23,409 bases of DNA from Larix sibirica (Eukaryota > Streptophyta > Pinopsida > Pinales > Pinaceae), in the NCBI GenBank assembly GCA_004151065.3, contig NWUY0300009215.1:39988-63396 (forward strand), read 5' to 3'. A program made the translations under genes and the position numbers. This document shows positions 1-9,422 of this stretch, in pieces. Position 1 is the stretch's first letter, and every line of letters begins with the position of its first letter. The notes below the pieces were generated by a model. It saw only the letters and a list, made by a program, of their open reading frames with translations. It was not told the origin of the DNA and made no database searches.

Positions 1-540
1 AATTCAATTTCCTACATTTCATCTTTTTTACTGAGATCAAAATTCATTGTGTATGTATATCAAAATATCCACGTAAGTTGACAAATGCATGTTTTTTCAG
101 CCTTCTATTACATCTAACATGTCAAAAGACTTGCATTAGCTTGCACAAGCCCACAACGTATGACCTTCATTGCAATATGTAGATTTAAATATTTAAATTG
201 CTTTCAAAATCAACTTCCATTGTCATATGATTGATATAAAAAGACAAAAAAAAATGAAAGTAAAAGAAAGACCATATATATTATATGCATCCTATTACTT
301 TGTTACTATTCATCTTTTTCATCATTAAATATTGTTAATTGATTACTTCACCTTAGAGTGACTTTTTTTATAGTAATTTTTAGATTATACATTATGCTTA
401 CTAAATTTCAAAGAATTAAATTAATCTAAAACATATATATATATACATAATGAAAATTATGTAAAGTTTTTGAGTGGAACTAGCCTAACTTTAGATTTAT
501 AAAGTGTCAATTATCTATGAATCGTCAAAATCCCTCAATG
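1..540. other. AT-rich non-coding sequence
   Basis: No coding frame, RNA gene or element terminus was recognised. The stretch is rich in poly-A and poly-T runs and has a short (TA)n tract near 431-445. It looks like neutral intergenic DNA. Confidence 0.6.
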
Positions 541-802
541 TGCAAACCTTCTAAAGAGACCAAATCCAAACCTTGTAAAGAAATCAAATTCATCAATGCA
601 CAAACCTTTGATGAATGCCTTAATCTACTAATTGTCCAAATCCCTCAATGTGCAAACCTTCTAAAAATATCAAATCCAAACCTTCTAAAGAAATCATATC
701 CATCAATGCACAAATCTGCAAACCTTCTAAAAAGATCAAATCCAAACCTTCTAAAAAAATCATATCCATCAATGCACAAACCTTTGATAAATGCCTTAAT
801 GT
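541..802 (+). repeat. Nested tandem repeat with 24-bp subunits
   Basis: Three copies start with TGCAAACCTT at 541, 651 and 717. Copies 1 and 3 run about 86 bp and end in AACCTTTGATRAATGCCTTA; copy 2 is cut to 66 bp. Copies 1 and 3 keep an exact 176-bp spacing. Inside each copy a half-unit beginning AAACCTT recurs after 24 bp, so one frame (517-852) reads as a lysine- and serine-rich peptide with an 8-residue period (KPSKE-type). There is no other sign of a gene, so the reading frame is probably a by-product of a repeat length divisible by three. Confidence 0.8.
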
Positions 803-895
803 ACAATCTTTTTCAAATAATTTACACATTGAAAAATTTGATTAATTTATAAATTTGAAATTAAAATAGATTTACAATAACATATTTAATTCATC

Positions 896-1077
896 CCATG
901 TGATTGGGGGAAGGTGTATATTGGAGAAATTGGTCGCTCTATACTAACAAGATTAAAGGAGCATAACACGGACATCACATTCTCCTGGAAGACGCCAAAA
1001 CAAGCAGAGAGTAAGAGAAGTGATTGAAATTGAAAAACAATATTTAGAAGCTTTGACATAATTCAATAATCAGGCCA
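896..1077 (+). pseudogene. Penelope-like element remnant, GIY-YIG endonuclease domain
   Basis: From 896 a plus-strand frame reads PCDWGKVYIGE, then GRS, then RLKEH, ending at a TGA at 1025-1027. This is the layout of the C-terminal GIY-YIG endonuclease of Penelope-like retroelements, where a Cys-rich lead-in comes before the YIG motif and a GRS...RLKEH helix. The other frame from about 1011 reads VREVIEIEKQ, matching the position of the downstream RE-IEIEK helix in that family, so a frameshift or deletion lies between about 985 and 1011. The usual second Cys of the lead-in is Trp (CDW). No reverse transcriptase is visible upstream; 841-895 is AT-rich with in-frame stops. It is therefore a 5'-truncated, dead fragment of fewer than 65 codons. 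Penelope-like elements of this type (Dryads) have been reported in conifer genomes. Confidence 0.75.
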
Positions 1078-1985
1078 AATAATATTATTAATAAGAAAAC
1101 CAAAATAAAAGATTAGGTTGAGAAATTATAATGTATGTCCTGAAGATAGCTGAACTATCCAACCTGAAACTTCTAGTACTGCATTTTTTCACATTGGATT
1201 TCCTTTAGTTGTAAATATGTCTTGGATTTCCTTTGGTTGTAAATATGTCGACCCGTGAAAGCACCAATGAAAATATTTAATTCATTTTCAAAATCTGTCA
1301 AATTACTCTATTAATGTTATATATTTAATCATTTCAACAATATATATAATAAAAAACAACAAAACAACATTTATGTATTAGTTTTTTTTGCGTTTAAATT
1401 TCAAAAGTATATGAGTTCCAAAAGTTAATTTAATTGATCGAACCACTTACCTAAAAGCAGTCTTATCATTTGGTTCCAACTCCATAATTATTAGAGATTA
1501 TTACATTGTGTAATGAATATGATGATAAAGAATGAATACGTCACCTGTGACTTCACAATCCTGGCGCTTCCACGCCTAGGTTTCAGAGATTTATAGCCTT
1601 TTCAGAGATTTGGATTTTGTAAAGAACGATCCGGCTCATAAAGAACAACTTAGATAATTATTATACCCCTGTCATGGATTTGAGTTGTGTGAACAATGAT
1701 CTGGGCAACGTCTACCGCCATATATGAACCCACATTTTTTCATTAAAACGTTTTATGACTCCGTTGTAACGACAATCTTCCCAATGATGAAATGCAGAAG
1801 GGAAATCTCGGATCAGATGAGTTTTATTCGCATTAATGGAGCTCCACATTCCAATGCACCTGTAATAATTAATAGAGACGTTTCATAGCTTTAAACTGCG
1901 TAGAGAATGATCTGCACTAATGTAATGAATAGAAGTGTGAACTGAGATTTATGTTCACATATATGCTATATTAATTCCGAAAGTT
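1078..1985. other. Non-coding sequence, nothing recognised
   Basis: AT-rich to about 1540, then mixed composition to 1985. Three loosely similar strings around GAACGATCCGG, GAACAATGATCTGGG and GAGAATGATCTGC (about 1625, 1692, 1902) hint at an ancient degenerate repeat. No frame or terminus could be assigned. Confidence 0.5.
1194..1249. repeat. 28-bp tandem duplication
   Basis: TTGGATTTCCTTTRGTTGTA recurs exactly 28 bp later (1194-1221 and 1222-1249) with a single A/G difference in the unit. It looks like a recent replication-slippage duplication. Confidence 0.9.
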
Positions 1986-2140
1986 GCAGCTCTGCAGGTT
2001 GGTATCAGTCCCATTTCTTGGTTGTTTGAATTATTTGATAGCAGAGTTTTTGCCATCATCAGATCAATTGGGTTTGAAAATTCCTTAGGAGTACTGCAGA
2101 TATTGCAAAAGAAAAAGCTAATCCAACCATTTACGAAGAG
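1986..2140 (+). other. Possible orphan exon, very uncertain
   Basis: One plus-strand frame is open from upstream of 1986 to a TGA at 2142-2144. It is hydrophobic, then basic, with QVGISPISW and a closing LQKKKLIQPFTKR. The frame closes at GAG|GTGAGT, a good 5' splice-site match at 2140/2141, and TATTATTGCAG at about 2321-2331 could be a 3' splice site. I recognise no family, and a 51-codon open frame can occur by chance. The antisense frame over the same span looks like a shadow. Confidence 0.12.
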
Positions 2141-2144
2141 GTGA

Positions 2145-3660
2145 GTTTCATCTTTACGCTCGGTTTTCTGAACATGCAGCTTTACGTATATGAATGAAAG
2201 ACTTTTATATATATCATCGCAATCTTGTGTATATAGTATCAATAAACATTTGAAAAACTAATGTACTAGATATAACGTTTACCTTCTTTTATTTTTTTGT
2301 TGTTTACTGTGAACCGTGGGTATTATTGCAGTGTATATTGTTAGATTGATTTTGTAAGTCCTCTCTGTGTTTTCATAAACGTTTGGCTATCTTCTTCGAA
2401 TTTGAGTTTTAAATTTAAGAAATGCAACCTTCTGATTGTAATTGTTAGAGAGGATGTAACTAAAAATGTCTGCCTGGCTCCTTATCTACATTTTACTTTG
2501 TTTTTGTCTGTAGGAATTCACGTGGCTTTTAATCTTAAAAAAAATAGATAACCATTAAATTGTCACAGCAGGCCATGAATCCCTCCGCCAACCCAGAATT
2601 GAATATTGTTGGATAATTTTGAAGTGACAGATTACCAGGCTCCTGACTTCGGCCAGCACTTTCATTTTTCTTTGAAAGGATTGCAATTTAATTGTGAAGG
2701 AAACAATTTCAATGCTAAAAAATTTATAGCGAAAGAAACAATTTCAAGACTCTGCATTTGAATTTTCTTTTGTGTCTTGGGAAACAAGAGAATTTAATCA
2801 TAATGTGTTACATGATTTGCCTTCATAGAAATTATATTTATCTGTTATATCTTTTGAGAACATCGACTTTAGTGACTTAATTTTTTTGGTCCGTTTCCTA
2901 CTTTCAAAACACATAGATACTTGTAATATGGATTTGTTATATATTTATTTAACTTGAAAACATAAATTTCTGGAATTGTTTATTGGATTCTATATTCATT
3001 CTATAATCAATGGTGGGAACACTTTTATCTTCTCATTTTAAATTACAAGATTATCACTACTCAATCTTTTGCATTTTCCTAACAAATTCTCTAATTGTTG
3101 CCTTTTCTCTTTCCCTACTCAATCTTTGCATTTTCTTAACAAATTCTCTAATTGTTACCTTTTCTCTTTCCCTATTAACATTAACTTAACTTTTAGAGTG
3201 TTTGTGTTAAAACTTTATAAAAAAACCCTTCAAAGAATCATATAATACTCCCCATCCCACTATCCCACTATGCATTTACCATAATACATACTTTGGAGGA
3301 TAACTTACAATGAGCTTTGCTTATTCTATTATCGCTTGCCTATTCAAGTCAAAACCATGATGACAACCCCTTTGACCTAAACATCCCCTTCTCCTTTTCT
3401 TTTTTCTCCCATCCCTTAAATTTTTTTATTAATAGAGATTGTCCAATGAACACGACTACTGGACTACAATGAACACAGACTACTAGAAATTTATATAAAC
3501 CAAAGTATTTGAGGTGGACATTCCACTCATCTTCAAGATCACAAATTTTTTATTAAAATACTTATTTACTTTACAAAATTCTAAAAAAACAGAAACCTAC
3601 ATACACACAACATGTTTATCAATATTGATCTGGTAGATATTTTCCCACAAGAAATTTTAA
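2145..3660. other. AT-rich non-coding sequence
   Basis: Dominated by A/T runs and short pyrimidine tracts. Apart from a 58-bp tandem duplication at 3057-3171 no coding frame, LTR terminus or RNA gene was recognised. Confidence 0.6.
3057..3171. repeat. 58-bp tandem duplication
   Basis: Two copies, 3057-3114 and 3115-3171, each start CTACTCAATCTTT and end in CTCTTTCC. They differ by a few substitutions and one T of length. Confidence 0.9.
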
Positions 3661-4171
3661 TATCAAAGCACAGAAAAAGAGACAGTTGATTTGAGTTGTT
3701 TGTGCGTGCACTGTTTTGTGTTTGGCGCTGCCAAAGGAGACAAAAATGCTAGCATAAATGCAATCTGATGTTTGCAGAGCGTGAAGAGGGTAAAGGCAGA
3801 TGACATATAGTTTTGGACCTGGTGGACGTCGTTAGCATTGTTGAGAGGCTACTGCTGAGGTGGTTTACAGTTCCACTTGAGGATAAAAAGGGCTGTCGGC
3901 CTGCATGAGACTCCTTCCATCTGCCAGCAGCTGCATGAGACAATGTCTGGTGGAGCTATAGACTTGAAACTTGACAACGTTCTGGTGGAGACCCCAAAGA
4001 AGACCGGATCTGTTGGAGGTCGTGCTGGTGCCGCAGATCAGAACTTCGATTTGAGATCCATGAGGTGGGGATCAAATCTGGCCTGTGATAACTGAGTGTC
4101 CTTAAATTTTTTGGGGAGGCACAGTTTCATTTTTCTTAGATTTTGTTATTTTTTTGAAATTTAGAGAATCG

Positions 4172-4231
4172 GACATAGTTCCCTAACATAATTCCATAAT
4201 AGACATAGTTCCATAACATAATTCCATAATA
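4172..4231. repeat. 30-bp tandem duplication
   Basis: GACATAGTTCC followed by TAACATAATTCCATAATA occurs at 4172-4201 and again at 4202-4231, with one C/A difference. Confidence 0.9.
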
Positions 4232-4520
4232 AATAGAGTGAAACTACGATTGAGCAAGTTTTTATAACCAGATATAAGGTACAAATCACCCAAAAAGCGG
4301 GGCGATTTGAGTGCCAGTTATCCCACGCCATCAAATCTCAGATTGAAAGCCACGAAGACGTGCTGGATCTGGTGTTCACCGCGATCCTAGTGCAAGGGCA
4401 CAAGAGGGCGACAACATTTTCCTTGTTCACGTGGATGTTGATAGGTTAGCCGGAATCCGGGGTAACTCGTGGTAAGCCACCATGCTGCATTAGAAGCCAG
4501 TGGTAGAGGATATACGTTAC

Positions 4521-4646
4521 TTCCTGTGGAAGTTTCCTGCGCCATAGTCTACGTTGGTTGCCTGTGGAAGTTTCCTGCGCCATATTCTACGTTGGTTGCC
4601 TGTGGAAGTTTCCTGCGCCATATTCTACGTTGGTTGCCTGTGGAAG
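4521..4646. repeat. 38-bp minisatellite, 3.3 copies
   Basis: CCTGTGGAAG starts at 4523, 4561, 4599 and 4637, an exact 38-bp period. The unit continues TTTCCTGCGCCATATTCTAC and GTTGGTTG. Copies 2 and 3 appear identical; copy 1 differs at two or three sites, and copy 4 stops after 10 bases and continues into unique sequence. No unique spacers separate the units, so this is not a CRISPR-like array. Confidence 0.95.
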
Positions 4647-5398
4647 AATGATAGAGTCGCCAATCGCTGGCTGTCTGAAGGGGCCGATGGTTGTAAAATC
4701 GAGCCAAGCCATAGTGATGGTTTAGGACACGGATTTAAGAGGCCGCATAACTGAAACTCTGTGCGTCCCAGAACGCAAAGTGAGTCGATAGTGTATTGGT
4801 AGTTGGCCGGGTTTTCCACAAGGTTAGCACACGAGAGAGAAGGCCACGATTTGGAAATTGCTTGTGCGGCAGATCGTGGAGGTCGAGATTGACCTAGTAA
4901 ACGCTGCAATGGTTTCTTTGGACACAAGTTTAAGTGGAAGACTACGGTGTCGTGAAGGGGACGATGTGGAAGTAAGCACTCGCGAGTTTGTTCAAAGGCT
5001 GCAAATTTTCTGGAATGTGAGTTGGACTCCTGTTTAGACCAGAGAAATGTACCAGAAACTTACTGCGAATTCCCTATGCCAAGCATTGGACAGGTTGTAT
5101 TCTCTGTTCGATAGCCTCGGTTTTAGTTCTTTGGACAGCAGTACGAGGGCAGGTCACGCAAAGAAGTGAGAGTGCCGTGGGACGCTCAAGAATACGATGT
5201 TGTATTTGTGGCAGCATTATGGGAAGCCATGGGTGTGAAAGGAGTGTAGTGAATAGGTGTTTATATCTTAGAATTTGGGGTGGACTACCATCTATGAGTC
5301 TCTTTATCCAATTGGAAATGAGGAAAGTCAACCTTTGACCTTGTTGCATGCCCGTTGGATGGAGGGAATCAGCAATCTAAGCTCGGGCTTTTTCCTAT

Positions 5399-5428
5399 AT
5401 TAAAGGAGGATACATTAAAGGAGGATGT
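5399..5428. repeat. 15-bp tandem duplication
   Basis: ATTAAAGGAGGATAC (5399) is followed directly by ATTAAAGGAGGATGT (5414). Confidence 0.85.
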
Positions 5429-5735
5429 GACAAGTGTGCTATCCAAATTAATAACTCATAGCTCATGCCTGGATAAAAGGTAGTGAGAGACAACCCATTT
5501 AACTAAAGAAGGTAACATGTCGTTGAGGCATAGACAACATGTGATTGTAACTATAAGTGTTCATGGCACTTAACTTACCTATCGGTGTTCACCAACCACA
5601 AGTTAAGTGGTTGTGCTAGTTACTCAATAGCATAGCATGACAAAGCTAGAAGATAGGCATGGTAAATAGCAACAATGCTAATGGTAAAACATTTTGTTTT
5701 TATTTTGGAGTTAGTAAAATTATGGATGTGAGAGG
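5429..5735. other. Unassigned sequence upstream of copia remnant
   Basis: This may be degraded copia interior (integrase or linker) but I cannot place it. A perfect 10-bp inverted repeat, CACTTAACTT at 5567-5576 and AAGTTAAGTG at 5600-5609 with a 23-nt loop, is the only structure noted. Confidence 0.35.
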
Positions 5736-6600
5736 GTGTTTCTACCCACAAAAATCATAGTGTTTAATGGATTTTCTCCCATAAAGTTAGACATAGTAAA
5801 ATTAGATGAAAGGCACAAAGCTCATAAGGTTATTTGGAAGGTATTTTCAGTGAAAATTTTCACCAATTTCAAGCTTGTTTTTATTCATATAGTGTTGGCA
5901 CTAATTGTGTTCTTTAATCTTGAGTTAGAGTAGCTAGATGTTAAAGCAATTTTTCATGGGGATTTGGACGAGGAGATGTATATGGAACAACCATTAAGAT
6001 CGCAACAGAAGATTTTTTTGCAAGCTCAAGTAGTCATTGTACGACGTGAAGCATGCTGGGCAAATGGTACAAGAAGTTGATTCCTTCATGGTGAGCCAAA
6101 TTTTACAAGAAATGAGTATAACCATTGTGTTTATGGTATATTCATTATCTTGGTGTTATATGTTATGCTTGTAACAGGCACAAGCATGGTTGAGATCAGT
6201 AGGATGGCTTAATGGCTAGGACGTTTGATATGAAGGATCTAGGAGCAGCAAAAACAAATCTTGGGCATGGAAGTACTCAGAGACAAGAAAGATGGTAAGC
6301 TTTGGTTATCATAGCAGCAATACATGGAAAAGATACTTAGGAAATTTGGTATGAATAGTGAAATCGGTTAATATCCCTTTCGCTTTCCATTATAAGCTTT
6401 CTTCAGGTTTATGTCCTTGTAGTGAGGAAGAAAAGGTTGTGTCTCATGTATTGTATGCTAGTAGGAAGTGTAAAGTATGCAATGACATAGGTATGATATA
6501 TCAGATATTTCACATGTAGTTAGCGTTGTCAATAGATACATGGAAAATTAAAGTAAAACAGTGAAATGAGTGCTTCGGCATTTTAGAGGCATGAGTATAC
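5736..6600 (+). pseudogene. Copia reverse transcriptase (RVT_2 type) remnant
   Basis: RVT_2 polymerases copy the element RNA into DNA. The conserved blocks are readable across several frames. They are LELE(stop)LDVKAIFHG with GDLDEEMYMEQP near 5922-5991, WYKK near 6067, NEYNHCVYG near 6110, ILVLYVMLVTG at about 6150-6175, MKDLGAAK near 6233, and SHVVSVVNRYMEN near 6510. In the active-site block the family has YVDD; here YV (6159-6164) is followed directly by MLVTG, so exactly two codons, both catalytic aspartates, are gone without a frameshift. Stops include a TAG where a Gln codon is expected before LDVK. The short open frame at 5736-5933 is the least damaged piece. It cannot encode an active enzyme. 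Confidence 0.85.
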
Positions 6601-6613
6601 CTACAGTGGTTGC

Positions 6614-6956
6614 AGTGATTTAGTTTGTGGATATTATTGATTCAGATCTTGCAAGATATTTGGACAAGAGGAGATCTACCTCAAGTTATGTCACGTTTCA
6701 ATGCAAGGGTTTACTGGGCTTCATTTTGTAATACAAGTTACTGATGGAGGTGGAGTGGTCTATACTCGAGCAAATTATGCAGACATGTTCATGAAACTAG
6801 TATTTTTAGATAAGTTGCAATGGTGTTTGGATTCTCTTTGCTTGCAAGAAAGGTGATGAACAAACTTGGGCAAGGTATCAGGTAAATTGTTGTCAAGGTG
6901 GAGATTGTTACATTGATGAAAACAATTCTGCTAAACTGGGGATGCAACAGTTTTGA
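6614..6956 (+). repeat. 343-bp tandem duplication, copy 1 (RNase H tail + LTR head)
   Basis: The segment codes for the start of copia RNase H (VD-DLA, then RRSTSSYV), jumps by an internal deletion at about 6720-6765 straight to the C-terminal tail (YTRANYADMFMK, then LQWCLDSLCLQ), and runs through the polypurine tract into the first 51 bp of an LTR (TGTTAC at 6906). It is followed directly by copy 2. I count about 23 mismatches and no net indel between the copies, roughly 7 percent divergence. Confidence 0.9.
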
Positions 6957-7299
6957 AGTGATTTAGTTTGTGGATATTGTTGATTCAGATCTTGCAAGAG
7001 ATTTGGACAAGAGGATATCTACCTCAAGTTATGCCTCGTTTCAATGAAAGGGTCTACTGGGATTCATTTTGTAAGACAGGTAATCGATGGAGGTGGAGTG
7101 GTCCATACTCGAGCAAATTATGCAGACATGTTCATGAAACCAGTATTGTTAGAGAAGCTACAATGGTGTTTGGATTCTCTTTGCTTGCAGGAAAGGTGAT
7201 GAACAAACTTGGGCAAGGTATCAGGTAAATTGTTGTCAAGGTGGAGATTGTTACACTGATGAAAACAATTCTACTAAACTGGGGATGCAACAGTTTTAA
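6957..7299 (+). repeat. 343-bp tandem duplication, copy 2 (RNase H tail + LTR head)
   Basis: Same content as copy 1, and here the LTR head continues into a full-length 3' LTR. The same RNase H core deletion is present, so the deletion came before the duplication. The coding parts are less damaged than in copy 1 (for example KPVLLEK in place of a stop-containing stretch), which gives an 86-codon open frame at 6968-7228 in a shifted frame that is not meaningful. Confidence 0.9.
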
Positions 7300-7738
7300 A
7301 GTAACTGAAACAATTCATATAACTATTTGCTATTAAATATATAGCAGCGAATCTCCCTGAATTAGAATGTTGTTGAGCCTAAACAATGAAATAGGATACC
7401 GTAGTTTCAGATCAAATCGAAATAGAATATATTTGTCCTTGCAATCAATACAATTAGTTTCATGTAAATGTTGAAGCTAGGATATATATTGTTGTAGCCC
7501 CAAGAGGCATATCGGCAAAGTGATCATCTCCAAGGAGGGCGGTGAGCCCAACTGGGGTGTTTGTAATCCTCTATTATTTGAATAATAACATTATCAATAC
7601 TTTGTCTCGTAGATGTTTCCTCGCAAGGGGTTTTACCACATAAAAATATGTGTCTTGTTCTGACTGTTATTTTGTTGTGTGTATCTTGTTTCTCTGCTGT
7701 GTAAATTCTATCTCTATTTATGCTTCTACTGCCCAACA
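7249..7738 (+). repeat. Copia 3' LTR, about 490 bp
   Basis: It starts TGTTAC just after the polypurine tract GGTGGAGA and ends CTGCCCAACA, giving the TG...CA termini with a short TGTT/AACA inverted match expected of an LTR. A TATA-like AAATATATAGC lies near 7336, and AT-rich ATTTGAATAATAAC near 7576 could serve as a polyadenylation region. No second full LTR was found in the window for comparison. Confidence 0.7.
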
Positions 7739-9240
7739 ATTTTCAATATCCATGTAAACTTGGATTACAGTTCACATAATTTATTGGTGAGATATATCTA
7801 TCATATTATGATAGTATATCCTTAGATTACTTCGCGTAAGAAACGTATCATTTCATCCTTTAATTGTGAGGACTCTGAAAATTTCCATTGATAACCATAT
7901 TCTATAGACATTTAATTTGTGGTTGTCATTGTACTAGTATAGCCNNCCACGTTGAAAAGAAAAATAAAAACTTAAGAAGAGAAGAGAAATCCACACACCA
8001 CTACTAAGATACCAACTTTCCTCATTTAAAACACTTAATATGCAGACAAGTGAAAAGAATTTATTTTTCCCAAATCAAACTTAATATGAAAATAAAAAAC
8101 CAACCATAATAAACATTGAGAACTTTGTCTATTACTTGATATACTTTTTTTCCAACCATGGGAAATCTACAGCTGAACACGAGTGGAGCTAGAGCTGAAG
8201 TAGATCACTAAGTCCAATTTTGTATCCATGATAAACCTGGGTCGAGGCCAGCCTACATATTGAATGTGAGAACGATCTATCCAAAAACAAGTAGAACTAT
8301 CACCATAATCACACTTAATATACTTATACAACTATTCAAAAAACTAAACATATCACTTCATTTCGACAAAACATACCAACCTACTTAACCAACAAGTCAA
8401 ACCCCCAATGACAACTTTGTCCAAAGATTACTTAATCATCCAAATAAATGTACATGACATAAAGTTCATGTGGGTTAAAAAGTGATCATAAGTGTGATAA
8501 TAAAGGTCGACTAACCAACAATACATTGACTTTTGAAGTGTGGATGTGCTAGTTCATGCTACTTCTACTATGCATGAATGGACTAGCAATTTCTAGTTAG
8601 TAATGCAAACTATTAAACATAACTTCATTTATCTTTATTATTATTTCTAAAAGGTAGGTTGAGTTAGTAAAAGTGGAGAGTTATTATTGTCTATGTTTGA
8701 ATTTTGAAAACAGATATGATTACAGTCTCTACAAGAAAACTAACTATAAAGGTTGCACATATGTTAAGTTTGGTCAATTACATACCTTTCTAAAATTTAT
8801 AAAGAACACCCACTTCTTGATTGATGGTTAGTGTTTAGCTTTTAATAGAAAGAAATAGATTCGAATTTTCATGTTATATAAATAAAACCAAATAATGACT
8901 TGTACTTACCTGATTTGATCATTTTTACATCTAAAAACTTGTTTTTTTATAATGATGAATATAAATTTATATTAAAAAGGTTGTGGCTACATCCTACAAT
9001 ATGAAGTTACAAAAAGTAAGGATGTAAACATATTTTTGGGGAAAATTCTAACACAATCAAGGTTAGGGGATTCTCAAGCACTAACTTCTTTTTCGTTTGT
9101 CTTTGTTGGAGCATCTTTCAAAACTTGATTTAAATGAGTATAAATAGTGAGTTGGAAGCATAACTAAATACAAAATCAATACATATCCAAAAGGGATTTC
9201 AATGTTGATTTATTTTCACATAAGTCGTTCTCTGGGGGCA
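7739..9240. other. AT-rich non-coding sequence
   Basis: No coding frame or element terminus was recognised. The last 40 bases before the gap at 7945 resemble the 71-bp repeat that starts at 12398. Confidence 0.55.
7945..7946. other. Assembly gap (NN)
   Basis: Two unknown bases. The true gap length is probably not known. The sequence on its left, TTAATTTGTGG...ATTGTACTAGTATAGCC, is a version of the repeat found just right of the N at 12396. Confidence 0.95.
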
Positions 9241-9422
9241 GGATTGTGTTTTTCTTTGTAATGATTATTGTATGTTCCTCTCATTGGTCATAAAGTAGCA
9301 TGGCAAGTTCTTGTTGTTCCACTTTTTCACGTGTTCTTGCTCTCTATTCTCCTCCTTTTTGTGAGGGGTTCCATGGTCTCCATAGTTGCTTCCTCTTCCT
9401 CCATTTAGTCATCCCAACTCAC

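Larger units (their letters stand above)
3661..5390. other. GC-richer block of unknown origin, no intact gene
   Basis: Base composition rises clearly above both flanks. Several plus-strand stretches read as protein-like for 30 to 70 codons: 3877-4095 contains KLDNVLVETPKK, and about 4278-4446 contains SQIESHEDVLDLVF. They lie in different frames, end in stops, and match no family I know. This could be an old retroelement interior, a decayed gene or a degraded LTR. It holds a 30-bp duplication at 4172 and a 38-bp minisatellite at 4521. The open frames at 4469-4754 are created by the minisatellite. Confidence 0.4.
5736..7738 (+). mobile_element. Ty1/copia LTR retrotransposon, 5'-truncated
   Basis: In order on the plus strand: decayed reverse transcriptase (about 5780-6560), an RNase H/tail segment present twice in tandem, a polypurine tract (GGTGGAGA, ending at 7247), then a 3' LTR starting TGTTAC and ending CCCAACA. 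RT before RNase H before LTR is the copia (Pseudoviridae-type) order. Gag, protease, integrase, primer binding site and 5' LTR were not found, and no target-site duplication can be scored without the 5' end. Multiple stops and frameshifts show that it has been dead for a long time. Confidence 0.85.

Noticed and set aside
541-802. CRISPR-like repeat array
   Set aside because: Units are directly adjacent or nested, with no unique spacers and no neighbouring cas genes. The window is eukaryotic.
1955-2242. Minus-strand 95-codon frame
   Set aside because: It overlaps the antisense open stretch 1986-2140, is Ser/Asn/Ile-rich and has no recognisable motif, so it is probably chance.
4469-4754. Overlapping plus-strand frames with repeated CGSFLRH peptides
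   Set aside because: Produced by the 38-bp minisatellite. The period is not a multiple of three, so each copy shifts frame.
5567-5609. Short hairpin as a terminator or microRNA precursor
   Set aside because: Only 10 paired bases with a 23-nt loop; too short for a plant microRNA precursor, and nothing supports a terminator role.
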